Part shown: piece after piece, positions 34,885 through 42,813 of the stretch
Numbering within the stretch: position 1 is the stretch's first letter
Layout of the letters: every line of letters starts with the position of its first letter
NCBI RefSeq assembly: GCF_029379315.1
Contig: NZ_JAQYWQ010000040.1
Coordinates: 1-50,108 of the forward strand
Reading direction: 5' to 3'
Source of the DNA: Nostoc sp. S13
GTDB lineage: Bacteria; Cyanobacteriota; Cyanobacteriia; Cyanobacteriales; Nostocaceae
DNA length: 50,108 nucleotides
Made by a program: the position numbers and the translations under genes
Notes under the pieces: model-generated
Databases searched by the model: none
What the model saw: only the letters and a program-made list of their open reading frames with translations
Told to the model about the DNA's origin: nothing

Positions 34885-35110
34885 GTTGAAGAAGAATTCA
34901 GAAGTCAGAATTCAGGAGTCAGAATCAATCAATCAATCAATCAATGGGGGATTCAGACCCACCACTGATAGCGTCACGCAAAGCGAGTCATCGAGCGTCT
35001 TGAAGACCACTAAATATGTAGATTTAGTGGGGGTTTTAAACCCGTTTATTCATGCGCCACTCGTACAGAATTCATTCTGAATTCTGACTCCTGACTCCTG
35101 AATTCTGTTC
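34885..35110 (+). repeat. Dispersed repeat of about 225 bp, copy 2, with nested SDR and ATCA run
   Basis: Direct-strand counterpart of 20465-20675, with an added ATCA tetranucleotide run (34923-34943) and an inserted SDR-like block of about 40 bp (AGCGTCACGCAAAGCGAGTC to CGTCTTGAAG, 34970-35005). A GTGGGGG core lies at about 35026, and GAATTC-rich heptamers bound both ends. Confidence 0.75.
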
Positions 35111-35136
35111 GATAATAATTTATTTGGTAATTGACT

Positions 35137-36018
35137 ATGGCCATAACTCAAAATTATAGATTAAACCTGATTCAATGGTATCCAGGTCACATTGCGAAAG
35201 CTGAAAGGAAGCTCAAAGAACAGCTGAAGCGCGTAGATGTGGTGTTTGAGGTACGAGATGCCCGGATTCCCTTAGCGACTTACCATCCCCAAATCGGGGA
35301 GTGGGTAGAGGGTAAGACACGGGTGTTGATACTTAACCGAGTAGATATGATTACGCCGCAAATGCGATCGCTGTGGATAGATTGGTTTAAACGTCAGGGA
35401 GAAGTCCCTTATTTTACCAACGCTCAACATGGTAAAGGTATAGCAGAAGTGGCGCGGGCAGCGCAAGCCGCCGGGGTAGAACTCAATCAAAGAAGAAGCG
35501 ATCGTGGGATGTTACCCCGTCCTGTCCGGGCTGTGGTGATTGGTTTTCCCAATGTCGGTAAATCAGCTTTGATTAACCGCCTGTTGGGACGGCGAGTAGT
35601 GGAAAGTGCAGCCCGTCCTGGGGTAACTCGTCAACTACGCTGGGTGCGAATTTCTGAACATTTAGAATTGCTAGATGCTCCTGGTGTCATCCCTGTAAGG
35701 TTGGAAGACCAAGACGCAGCATTGAAATTAGCCATTTGTGATGATATCGGCGAAGCATCTTACGATAATCAGCTAGTAGCAGCTGCCCTAGTGGATTTAC
35801 TAAACTACTTGGAAGCTGTAGCCACAGATTTATTACCGAAAAAACCATTACAGTCCCGCTACCAACTCGATTCTATATCCGATACCGGAGATATCTATTT
35901 GCACGCCTTAGCGGAGCATCGTTACAAAGGTGATATAGAGCGAGCTGCAAGGCAACTTTTAACAGATTTTCGCAAAGGGTTGTTGGGTGAACTTAGTTTG
36001 GAATTACCGCCTAATTAA
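35137..36018 (+). CDS. rbgA: Ribosome biogenesis GTPase RbgA (YlqF)
   Basis: A circularly permuted GTPase for late assembly of the 50S subunit, 293 residues. The motifs appear in permuted order: G5-like DARIP, G4 NRVD (about residue 67), then G1 GFPNVGKSALIN (about 135-146), G2 PGVT and G3 DAPG (about 179). The start IQWYPGHIAKAERKLKEQLK is typical. The C-terminal helical domain (RYKGDIERAARQLLTDFRKG) is complete. ATG at 35137 is used; an in-frame TTG two codons upstream is less likely. The gene follows a dispersed repeat. Confidence 0.93.
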   Translation: MAITQNYRLNLIQWYPGHIAKAERKLKEQLKRVDVVFEVRDARIPLATYHPQIGEWVEGKTRVLILNRVDMITPQMRSLWIDWFKRQGEVPYFTNAQHGKGIAEVARAAQAAGVELNQRRSDRGMLPRPVRAVVIGFPNVGKSALINRLLGRRVVESAARPGVTRQLRWVRISEHLELLDAPGVIPVRLEDQDAALKLAICDDIGEASYDNQLVAAALVDLLNYLEAVATDLLPKKPLQSRYQLDSISDTGDIYLHALAEHRYKGDIERAARQLLTDFRKGLLGELSLELPPN

Positions 36019-36072
36019 GTTAGGGTGACACAATGCAAGGATTTTGGATTTTGGATTTTGGACTTTGACTTC

Positions 36073-36109
36073 TCTACGAGACGCTCCGCGTAGCTTGCTT
36101 CCCCGTAGG
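36073..36109. repeat. SDR-type GC-rich element next to the 73-bp array
   Basis: TCTACGAGACGCTCCGCGTA and CCCCGTAGGGG form a compact, palindrome-containing element of the kind scattered in Nostoc genomes. Its right end abuts the first 73-bp unit, so the array boundary may reflect insertion next to it. Confidence 0.6.
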
Positions 36110-36399
36110 GGTACGCTCAGTCGAACGATTTTAGATTGAAAAGAGCAATCCCAGGTAGACAATTTATGACTCAAGCCATAGAGGTACGCTCAGTCGAACG
36201 ATTTTAGATTGAAAAGAGCAATCCCAGGTAGACAATTTATGACTCAAGCCATAGAGGTACGCTCAGTCGAACGATTTTAGATTGAAAAGAGCAATCCCAG
36301 GTAGACAATTTATGACTCAAGCCATAGAGGTACGCTCAGTCGAACGATTTTAGATTGAAAAGAGCAATCCCAGGTAGACAATTTATGACTCAAGCCATA
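36110..36399 (+). repeat. 73-bp tandem repeat, four copies, duplicating a gene start
   Basis: Units begin GGTACGCTCAG at 36110, 36183, 36256 and 36329, an exact 73-bp period. Each contains CAGGTAGACAATTT followed by ATGACTCAAGCCATA, that is, the leader and first five codons of the Uma2 gene at 36385. The first three ATGs (36166, 36239, 36312) open 13-residue minicistrons MTQAIEVRSVERF ending in TAG. Only the fourth runs into the gene. Confidence 0.95.
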
Positions 36400-37164
36400 C
36401 CCAAACTAGTAACCTTTGAATATTTTGCAGCGTGGCGACCCGAAGGTGGAAAATATGAATTACATGAAGGCGTGATTGTTGAAATGGCACAACCAACGGG
36501 AGAGCATGAAGACGTTGTTGGTTTTATAGCAAGAAAACTAACAGTAGAATTTGACCGATTAAATTTACCTTATACAATCCCCAAAACTGCGCTGGTAAAA
36601 CCAACTAAGTCGGAATCTGCTTACTCCCCAGATGTCCTATTACTCAATCGCCCTAATTTAGTGAATGAGCCGCTATGGAAAAAAGAATCAACTCTAAGCC
36701 TTGCAGAGCAATCCCCTTAGTAGTGGAAGTAGTTAGTACCAACTGGGATGATGATTACTACACAAAACAAGGTAAGTATGAGGGTATTGGAATTCCTGAA
36801 TATTGGGTTATAGATTATCTCGGACTAGGCGCTAAAAAGTTCACTGGCAACCCCAAACAGCCTACTATATCTATTAGACTTATCCGGAAATGAGAACTTT
36901 ATTTGGCTGAAACCTAGCTCTGGAGAGGGTTTTAGAGGTTCCTGTTTTATATAAGCTAAAAAGCCAGCTATGTAAGGGTTTCAGCTATTTTGAGGTTTAT
37001 TTGTGGATAAGTCTATTTATCAATTAATCGATGGTGAATACGAAGTTACTCAATTTAGAGGTAGCGATGCCTACGGCGGTAAACTACGCATCCTATCACC
37101 TACTTTCATAGAATTGAATTTAACCGCCGAACAGATTTTTCAAGCTGGTGGATACCCCGGATAG
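36385..37164 (+). pseudogene. Uma2 family gene broken by a frameshift and a MITE
   Basis: It begins MTQAIPKLVTFEYFAAWRPE and carries YELHEGVIVEMAQPTGEHED and YSPDVLLLNRP. Near 36705 one base is missing (GCAGAG CAATC; GCAGAGGCAATC would give AEAIPLVVEV), after which the frame VVEVVSTNWDDDYYTK to GIPEYWVIDYLGL continues. At 36877 a 137-bp MITE interrupts it. Beyond the element the frame resumes as YQLIDGEYEVTQFRGSD and LSPTFIELNLTAEQIFQAGG to TAG at 37162. Removing the MITE and one TA restores TISIIYQLIDGEYEV exactly. All domain parts are present, so decay is recent. Confidence 0.9.
36877..37013 (+). mobile_element. 137-bp MITE, copy 1, inserted in the Uma2 pseudogene
   Basis: The terminal inverted repeats GACTTATCC and GGATAAGTC (9 bp) are perfect, and TA dinucleotides flank both ends (36875-36876 and 37014-37015), as expected for IS630/Tc1-mariner-type target duplication. 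It has no coding capacity. An inverted copy of the same length lies at 44608-44744 and differs at only two positions that I can see. Confidence 0.93.
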
Positions 37165-37288
37165 TGGAGTTAATGTAATATCCATCACATATAGTTGTCG
37201 GAATGCAGTTAAGAGTGTCATAAAGACAAGGTGAAGGTTAACCTGTAGGGTATAACTTAACTTAGAGTTGCCTGCACCTATAGCTTCG

Positions 37289-38956
37289 ATGGATCGGATC
37301 ACACTCATGACTGAACTGACGCTACGCCTACAAGAGGGAGATACCGAGAGAACGATCGCAGTTGACCAAAATGTGTTTACAATTGGTCGTTTGCCGGAAT
37401 GTAACTTGTACTTACCTTTTACTGGAGTATCCCGCAACCATGCTCGCCTGGTGAAAACGGCTGACGGTGTGTGGACTATTGAGGATATGGGCAGCAAAAA
37501 CGGCACCCAAGTCAATAAATATCTTATTAACTGTCCCCAAGAGTTACATCACGGCGATGTACTTTGGCTGGGCAATGTTAGCCTGGTAGTGCTGCTCACA
37601 AGCCCTGTTCCCCAATCGACACCTGAGTATCTTGGAACTTCGGACATTAATGAGCAAAGAACAATCCTTCACAATGTCGAACAATTACAACAGCAATGGA
37701 TCGCAGCTGATAGCAAAGATGGCGACATCAATAATAATAAGGACAAAACCATTGCTCGTCTCAAAGATTTAGTAGACATAGCCAAAAATCTCTGTGCGGC
37801 GGCGTCTATAGAAGAGATTTTTTCTCAGGTGCAGCAAGTCGTTTTTCGTTACCTTGATAGTATCGAACGCTTGGCATTATTAATTGATGTTAATGGTTCC
37901 GGCCAGTTAGAGTTAGTCAATGCTGCCACTAGAAACCTTTCTCAACAGAAACATCTCCCCTCTGATGGGAGTTGGATTAGTCGTAGTATCTGTCAAAAGG
38001 TATTTGACGAAAAAGTTGTGATTCAAACTGGTGATACTCATCAAGATGAACGGTTTGCTAGTGAACAGAGTATTTTGGTCAAAGGCATTCGTAGCGCGAT
38101 GGCAGTGCCTTTATGGGATGAAAATAAAGTTGTAGGCGTATTGTATGCCGATGCCAATCTTTCTTCTTACCATTGGGCAAGTGAAGGCGAAGAAGAACTT
38201 AGCTTTTTTTCAGCTTTAGCAAACCTTGTGGCTTCTAGTGTGCAGCGTTGGCTACTGGTAGAGAAACTCAAAACTGAAGAGATGATTCGTCACCGACTAG
38301 AACGTTATCATTCTCCAGCAGTCGTACAGCAGTTGATATCTGTAGGCGGATTACCGGGTGGTCGTTTAGCTCCCGCCGAGAGCGAAATCAGTATTTTGTT
38401 TGCGGATTTGGTTGGCTTTACGGCAATTTCTGAACGGTTAACACCAACTGCGATCGCTCAACTATTAAATAATTTATTTGAAGAAATGCTAAAAGAAGTG
38501 TTTGGTTACGGCGGCACTTTAGATAAGTATATTGGCGATTGTATTATGGCATTTTTTGGCGCTCCAGAACCGCAACCAGATCACGCCGATCGCGCTGTTA
38601 CTGCTGCTAAGGGAATGCTCAATCGTCTCGAGCATCTTAATGCCAATGATTTTTGGCAAGAACCCCTACAATTACGTATTGCAATTAATAGCGGTAAGGC
38701 TGTTGTGGGAGATGTCGGTAGTTCCCAAAGGGTAGATTATACGGCATTAGGCGCGACAATTAATCTTGCTGCTCGCATGGAAGCAGTTTGTCCCCCTAGT
38801 GAATGCGTGATTAGTGAAGTCACCCATAAAATGCTTTCACAACCCTCGGACTTCGAGGAAATGGGAGATTATCGTTTCAAAGGTATTGATCGATTAGTCA
38901 AGGTTTATCAGACACAATTGCGGCAAGTGCCAACAATTATTAATCCATTCAATTAG
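37289..38956 (+). CDS. FHA-GAF class III adenylate cyclase
   Basis: A cytoplasmic signalling enzyme of about 555 residues making cAMP. The N-terminal FHA domain (about 10-95) shows FTIGRLPECNLYLP, SRNHARL and GSKNGTQVN, so it should bind phosphothreonine peptides. A GAF domain follows (about 160-325; AMAVPLWDENKVVGVLYADA). The class III catalytic domain covers about 365-545: metal Asp in LFADLVGFT and in IGDCIMAFFG, Lys in LDKYIGD and Asp in RVDYTALG (the adenine-selecting pair), and Asn/Arg in INLAARME. FHA-containing cyclases are known in Anabaena (CyaD), but I do not assign that name. Starts at 37289 or 37307 are both possible; neither has a clear ribosome-binding site. Confidence 0.88.
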   Translation: MDRITLMTELTLRLQEGDTERTIAVDQNVFTIGRLPECNLYLPFTGVSRNHARLVKTADGVWTIEDMGSKNGTQVNKYLINCPQELHHGDVLWLGNVSLVVLLTSPVPQSTPEYLGTSDINEQRTILHNVEQLQQQWIAADSKDGDINNNKDKTIARLKDLVDIAKNLCAAASIEEIFSQVQQVVFRYLDSIERLALLIDVNGSGQLELVNAATRNLSQQKHLPSDGSWISRSICQKVFDEKVVIQTGDTHQDERFASEQSILVKGIRSAMAVPLWDENKVVGVLYADANLSSYHWASEGEEELSFFSALANLVASSVQRWLLVEKLKTEEMIRHRLERYHSPAVVQQLISVGGLPGGRLAPAESEISILFADLVGFTAISERLTPTAIAQLLNNLFEEMLKEVFGYGGTLDKYIGDCIMAFFGAPEPQPDHADRAVTAAKGMLNRLEHLNANDFWQEPLQLRIAINSGKAVVGDVGSSQRVDYTALGATINLAARMEAVCPPSECVISEVTHKMLSQPSDFEEMGDYRFKGIDRLVKVYQTQLRQVPTIINPFN

Positions 38957-39187
38957 TCTTTAGTGATTGGGCATGGGGCATTGGAAAAACAACTAACAAA
39001 TGACAAATTTATCAAGATAAATACATAGTTAAGTTGTATATTTTATTTCAAAAATAATTGAGAAATTGTCATATTAAACAATTAATTCTTCCTTAAAAGA
39101 CTAAAATTTTGGTGGTAGCTTCCAGAATTGATCTGTGTAACACTAGGAAGCCAACAGTTAAGCTATTTTTTAAGGGAAGGTCAGGTA

Positions 39188-40555
39188 ATGGCGATCGCCA
39201 CCATTAATCCCGCCACTGGGGAGACGCTTAAAACCTTTGAGCCGCTCAATGATGCTGAAATTACCGCTAAACTCTATTTGGCTAATCAGACTTTTGAACA
39301 GTATCGTCAGACTAATTTTTTGACGCGATCGCACTGGCTACAAAAGGCTGCTGATATTTTAGAGCAAGACAAAGCAGAATTTGCTAAGTTGATGACTCTG
39401 GAAATGGGTAAGCCTTTGAAAGCGGCGATCGCCGAAGTCGAAAAATGCGCCGTCGTTTGTCGCTACTATGCCGAACACGCCCCTAGTTTTCTCGCTGATG
39501 TTTCTGTAAAAACCGATGCTACTCATAGTTTTGTTCGCTACCAACCAATGGGTGCAATTCTCGCGGTGATGCCGTGGAATTTCCCCTTCTGGCAAGTGTT
39601 CCGCTTTGCCGCACCAGCACTAATGGCGGGAAATGTTGGCTTACTCAAACACGCTTCCAACGTGCCGCAGTGCGCTTTGGCAATTGAAGATATTATCCGA
39701 CGCGCAGGTTTCCCTGAAGGTGCTTTTCAAACTCTATTAATCGGCGCTGCTAAAGTTGCCGATTTAATGGCTGATGATCGGGTAAAAGCTGCCACATTGA
39801 CAGGAAGCGAACCCGCAGGCGCATCCCTGGCGGCCGCCGCCGGTAAACAAATTAAAAAAACCGTTTTGGAATTGGGAGGAAGTGACCCGTTTATTGTGTT
39901 AGCAAGTGCTGATTTAGAGACAGCAGTTGTCACAGCTACTACAGCGCGGATGTTGAATAACGGGCAATCATGTATTGCAGCGAAGCGTTTTATTATCGCA
40001 GATGCGATCGCAGACAAATTTGAAAAATTGCTTTTAGAAAAATTTGAGGCGCTGAAAGTAGGCGATCCCATGCAACCAGATACCGATTTAGGCCCACTGG
40101 CAACACCTGGTCTTCTCCAGGATTTAAATCAACAAGTGCAAAATGCTACAAAAAGTGGTGGAAAAGTCCTCACTGGCGGACATCCTTTATCAGATCGTCC
40201 GGGGAACTTTTATCCGCCAACGATTATCATAGATATCCCGCCTGAAGCAGCAATTGCAAAAGAAGAATTTTTTGGCCCGGTAGCTTTGTTATTCCGGGTT
40301 CCTGATATCGATGCTGCCATTAAACTCGCTAATGACAGCCCCTTTGGATTAGGTGCAAGCGCTTGGACAACCAATGACCAAGAGAGCGATCGCTTAGTTG
40401 AAGAAATCGAAGCAGGTGCCGTGTTTATCAACGGTATGGTCAAATCTGATCCCCACTTGCCCTTTGGTGGCATCAAGCGTTCTGGATATGGCAGAGAATT
40501 GAGTATCCAAGGTATACATGAGTTTGTCAACGTTAAAACCGTGTGGGTTAAATGA
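39188..40555 (+). CDS. gabD: Succinate semialdehyde dehydrogenase
   Basis: Oxidises succinate semialdehyde to succinate with NAD(P)+. The aldehyde dehydrogenase landmarks are MPWNFPFWQVFR (about 126-137), LTGSEPAG (about 203-210), the general-base Glu in VLELGGSDPF (about 225-234), the catalytic Cys in NNGQSCIAAKR (about 258-268) and EEFFGPVALL. The 455-residue length is normal for the cyanobacterial form. The ATG at 39188 has GGAAGG twelve bases upstream. It is followed by the 2-oxoglutarate decarboxylase gene on the same strand, the pair that closes the TCA cycle in many cyanobacteria by converting 2-oxoglutarate to succinate. Confidence 0.9.
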   Translation: MAIATINPATGETLKTFEPLNDAEITAKLYLANQTFEQYRQTNFLTRSHWLQKAADILEQDKAEFAKLMTLEMGKPLKAAIAEVEKCAVVCRYYAEHAPSFLADVSVKTDATHSFVRYQPMGAILAVMPWNFPFWQVFRFAAPALMAGNVGLLKHASNVPQCALAIEDIIRRAGFPEGAFQTLLIGAAKVADLMADDRVKAATLTGSEPAGASLAAAAGKQIKKTVLELGGSDPFIVLASADLETAVVTATTARMLNNGQSCIAAKRFIIADAIADKFEKLLLEKFEALKVGDPMQPDTDLGPLATPGLLQDLNQQVQNATKSGGKVLTGGHPLSDRPGNFYPPTIIIDIPPEAAIAKEEFFGPVALLFRVPDIDAAIKLANDSPFGLGASAWTTNDQESDRLVEEIEAGAVFINGMVKSDPHLPFGGIKRSGYGRELSIQGIHEFVNVKTVWVK

Positions 40556-40559
40556 TTAT

Positions 40560-40700
40560 GGGTAGGGCATGGGGAATGGGGAATGGGGCATGGGGAATAG
40601 GGGATAGAGGATAGAGGATAGGTAATGGAGAAGAAACTTAATTACCAATGCCCAATGCCCAATACCCAATGCCCAATGCCCAATGCCCAATGCCCATTCC
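40560..40700. repeat. Heptamer arrays between gabD and the decarboxylase gene
   Basis: GGGGAAT/GGGGCAT units (40566-40615) and CCCAATG units (40645-40695) face each other. They are roughly complementary families, so the transcript between the two genes could fold into a long imperfect hairpin. They fill most of the 173-bp spacer of this two-gene set. Confidence 0.85.
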
Positions 40701-40728
40701 CCAATATCGTCGCTAGTTAGGAAATAAA

Positions 40729-42372
40729 ATGAATACAGCAGAATTATTGGTGCAGTGCCTAGAAAATGAAGGAGTGCAATATATTTTTGGACTCCCTGGC
40801 GAAGAAAATCTGCACGTTTTAGAAGCACTAAAACATTCTTCGATTAAATTTATTACGACTCGTCATGAACAGGGTGCAGCATTCATGGCCGATGTCTACG
40901 GACGCTTAACAGGAAAAGCCGGAGTGTGTCTTTCTACTCTTGGGCCTGGGGCAACCAACTTGATGACTGGGGTAGCAGATGCTAACCTCGATGGTGCGCC
41001 CTTAGTGGCGATTACCGGTCAAGTGGGAACAGATAGAATGCATATAGAATCCCATCAATATTTAGATTTGGTGGCAATGTTTGCACCTGTTACCAAGTGG
41101 AATAAACAGATTGTGCGACCGAGTATAACACCAGAAGTAGTACGGAAAGCATTTAAGCGATCGCAATCGGAAAAACCTGGTGCAGTTCACATCGATTTGC
41201 CAGAAAATATTGCTGCCATGCCCGTCGAAGGCAAACCTTTGCGTAAGGATAATAGTGAAAAAAGCTATGCATCTTTTGCTAGCATTCGGGCAGCGGCAGC
41301 TGCAATTTGCCAAGCAGTTAATCCATTAATCTTAGTAGGTAATGGGGCAATTCGCGCTCATGCAAGTGATGCAGTCACACAATTTGCTACCTTGCTGAAT
41401 ATACCTGTTGCCAATACTTTTATGGGTAAAGGCGTGATTCCCTATACACATCAATTAGCTTTGTGGTCAGTGGGATTACAGCAAAGAGATTTTATTACGT
41501 GTGCATTTGATAACACAGATTTAGTAATTGCGATCGGCTATGATTTGATTGAGTTTTCCCCGAAGAAATGGAATCGTAATGGTGAAATTCCGATTGTGCA
41601 TATTGGGGTAAGTCCGGCGGAGATTGATAGTAGTTATATTCCCAACGCTGAAGTCGTAGGAGATATTTCAGATTCCCTCTATGAAATCTTAAAATTAGCA
41701 GACCGACAAGGTAAACCTGATCCCTTTGCCATCAGCTTAAGATCAGAGATTCGCGCTGATTACGAACAGTATGCCCATGATGACGGATTTCCCATCAAGC
41801 CGCAAAAGTTAATTTATGACTTACGGCAAGTAATGGGGCCAGATGATATCGTCATCTCTGATGTTGGCGCACATAAAATGTGGATGGCCCGTCATTATCA
41901 TTGCCATAGTCCCAATACTTGCATAATTTCCAACGGCTTCGCGGCTATGGGTATTGCAATTCCTGGCGCTTTAGCAGCAAAACTTGTTCATCCTAAGCGC
42001 AAAGTCGTTGCTGTAACAGGCGATGGCGGTTTTATGATGAATTCTCAGGAATTAGAAACAGCCTTGCGTGTCGGTACTCCCTTTGTCACCATAATTTTTA
42101 ATGATGGTGGCTATGGGTTAATTGAGTGGAAGCAAGAAAATCATTTTGGCAAAGGAAACTCAGCTTTTGTGCATTTTAGCAATCCTGATTTTGTCAAATT
42201 TGCCGAAAGCATGGGTTTAAAAGGATACCGAGTTGAATCGGCTCTAGATTTGATTCCTACACTCAAAGAAGCCCTCGCTCAAGATGTACCATCTGTGATA
42301 GATTGTCCCGTAGATTATCGCGAGAATCACCGCTTTAGCCAAAAAGCCGACGAGTTAAGTTGTGCGCTGTAA
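40729..42372 (+). CDS. 2-oxoglutarate decarboxylase (acetolactate-synthase-like, ThDP-dependent)
   Basis: A ThDP enzyme of 547 residues, usually auto-annotated as acetolactate synthase. Context next to succinate semialdehyde dehydrogenase identifies it as the cyanobacterial 2-oxoglutarate decarboxylase, which gives succinate semialdehyde and CO2. The activating Glu is in TTRHEQGAAFMADVYGR (about 44-60). LSTLGPGATNLMTGVADA follows, and the ThDP/Mg motif GDGGFMMNSQELETALR with NDGGYG lies near 434-465. No regulatory ACT subunit gene is nearby, which also argues against acetolactate synthase. Substrate assignment is from synteny with the characterised pair of Synechococcus PCC 7002, not from active-site residues. 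Confidence 0.87.
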   Translation: MNTAELLVQCLENEGVQYIFGLPGEENLHVLEALKHSSIKFITTRHEQGAAFMADVYGRLTGKAGVCLSTLGPGATNLMTGVADANLDGAPLVAITGQVGTDRMHIESHQYLDLVAMFAPVTKWNKQIVRPSITPEVVRKAFKRSQSEKPGAVHIDLPENIAAMPVEGKPLRKDNSEKSYASFASIRAAAAAICQAVNPLILVGNGAIRAHASDAVTQFATLLNIPVANTFMGKGVIPYTHQLALWSVGLQQRDFITCAFDNTDLVIAIGYDLIEFSPKKWNRNGEIPIVHIGVSPAEIDSSYIPNAEVVGDISDSLYEILKLADRQGKPDPFAISLRSEIRADYEQYAHDDGFPIKPQKLIYDLRQVMGPDDIVISDVGAHKMWMARHYHCHSPNTCIISNGFAAMGIAIPGALAAKLVHPKRKVVAVTGDGGFMMNSQELETALRVGTPFVTIIFNDGGYGLIEWKQENHFGKGNSAFVHFSNPDFVKFAESMGLKGYRVESALDLIPTLKEALAQDVPSVIDCPVDYRENHRFSQKADELSCAL

Positions 42373-42546
42373 AAAGTTAGGAGTTAGGAGTTAGGAGTTA
42401 GGAGTTAAGAGTTAAGAGTTATTTATTCTTAACTCCTTATTAATTTCTACTCCTTTAGTATTTTGGTATATCGCTGAATAGCAAGGGTGTTTAGCTAGTA
42501 TAAAAATATGATATACTCTCAGTAGTCAGCAGTTTCTTGATGAGGA
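42373..42546. other. Gap with GTTAGGA heptamers
   Basis: Heptamers AGTTAGG/AGTTAAG occupy 42375-42420. The remainder is AT-rich and may carry the promoter of the split STAND ATPase gene. GAGGA at 42543-42546 lies just before the paired ATGs at 42547 and 42550. Confidence 0.6.
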
Positions 42547-42774
42547 ATGATGGCGCCGCAGCTACGCCCGTCGTAGACATTGCATCGATTAGCGCCAGAG
42601 TATATTGATAAAGTTAAGTCAGCATTTGGGGACAATGGCTATCACAGCCAGCAGTCTTTGGCTAGTTATATGGGATTTTCTTTCTCGACAGTCAAAAGCT
42701 TTCTCACTGGTAAACCTGTTGACTCTCTGAATTTTATAGAACTTAGCGAGAAATTGGGGCTAGACTGGCGATAA
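42547..42774 (+). pseudogene. N-terminal HTH-like domain of a STAND ATPase gene, cut off by stops
   Basis: ATGATG at 42547 is in frame with a domain reading HRLAPEYIDKVKSAFGDNGY, then SQQSLASYMGFSFSTVKSFL and GKPVDSLNFIELSEKLGLDW. This is the HTH-like N-terminal module seen before ATPase domains in cyanobacterial signalling/conflict NTPases. An SDR at 42555-42583 puts a TAG (42574-42576) between the start and the domain. A second stop, TAA at 42772-42774, follows LDWR, after which the same frame continues through ITYKEPENSQPQ into the ATPase gene. A 64-residue product could start at TTG 42580, but no ribosome-binding site supports it. It was originally one gene with 42814-43938. Confidence 0.7.
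42555..42583. repeat. SDR-type element interrupting the STAND gene start
   Basis: GCCGCAGCTACGCCCGTCGT followed by AGACATTGC is the inverted form of the element seen in Uma2 (2599-2626) and hmpE (17919-17948). Here it brings an in-frame TAG nine codons after the ATG. Confidence 0.7.
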
Positions 42775-42813
42775 ATTACATACAAAGAACCAGAAAATTC
42801 GCAACCTCAAACC

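Noticed and set aside
34883..35080. 65-codon frame rich in Ser/Gln
   Set aside because: It is translation of an ATCA run, heptamers and an SDR within a dispersed repeat.
40729..42372. Acetolactate synthase large subunit (branched-chain amino acid synthesis)
   Set aside because: The fold is shared, but there is no small subunit nearby and the adjacent semialdehyde dehydrogenase points to 2-oxoglutarate decarboxylase.
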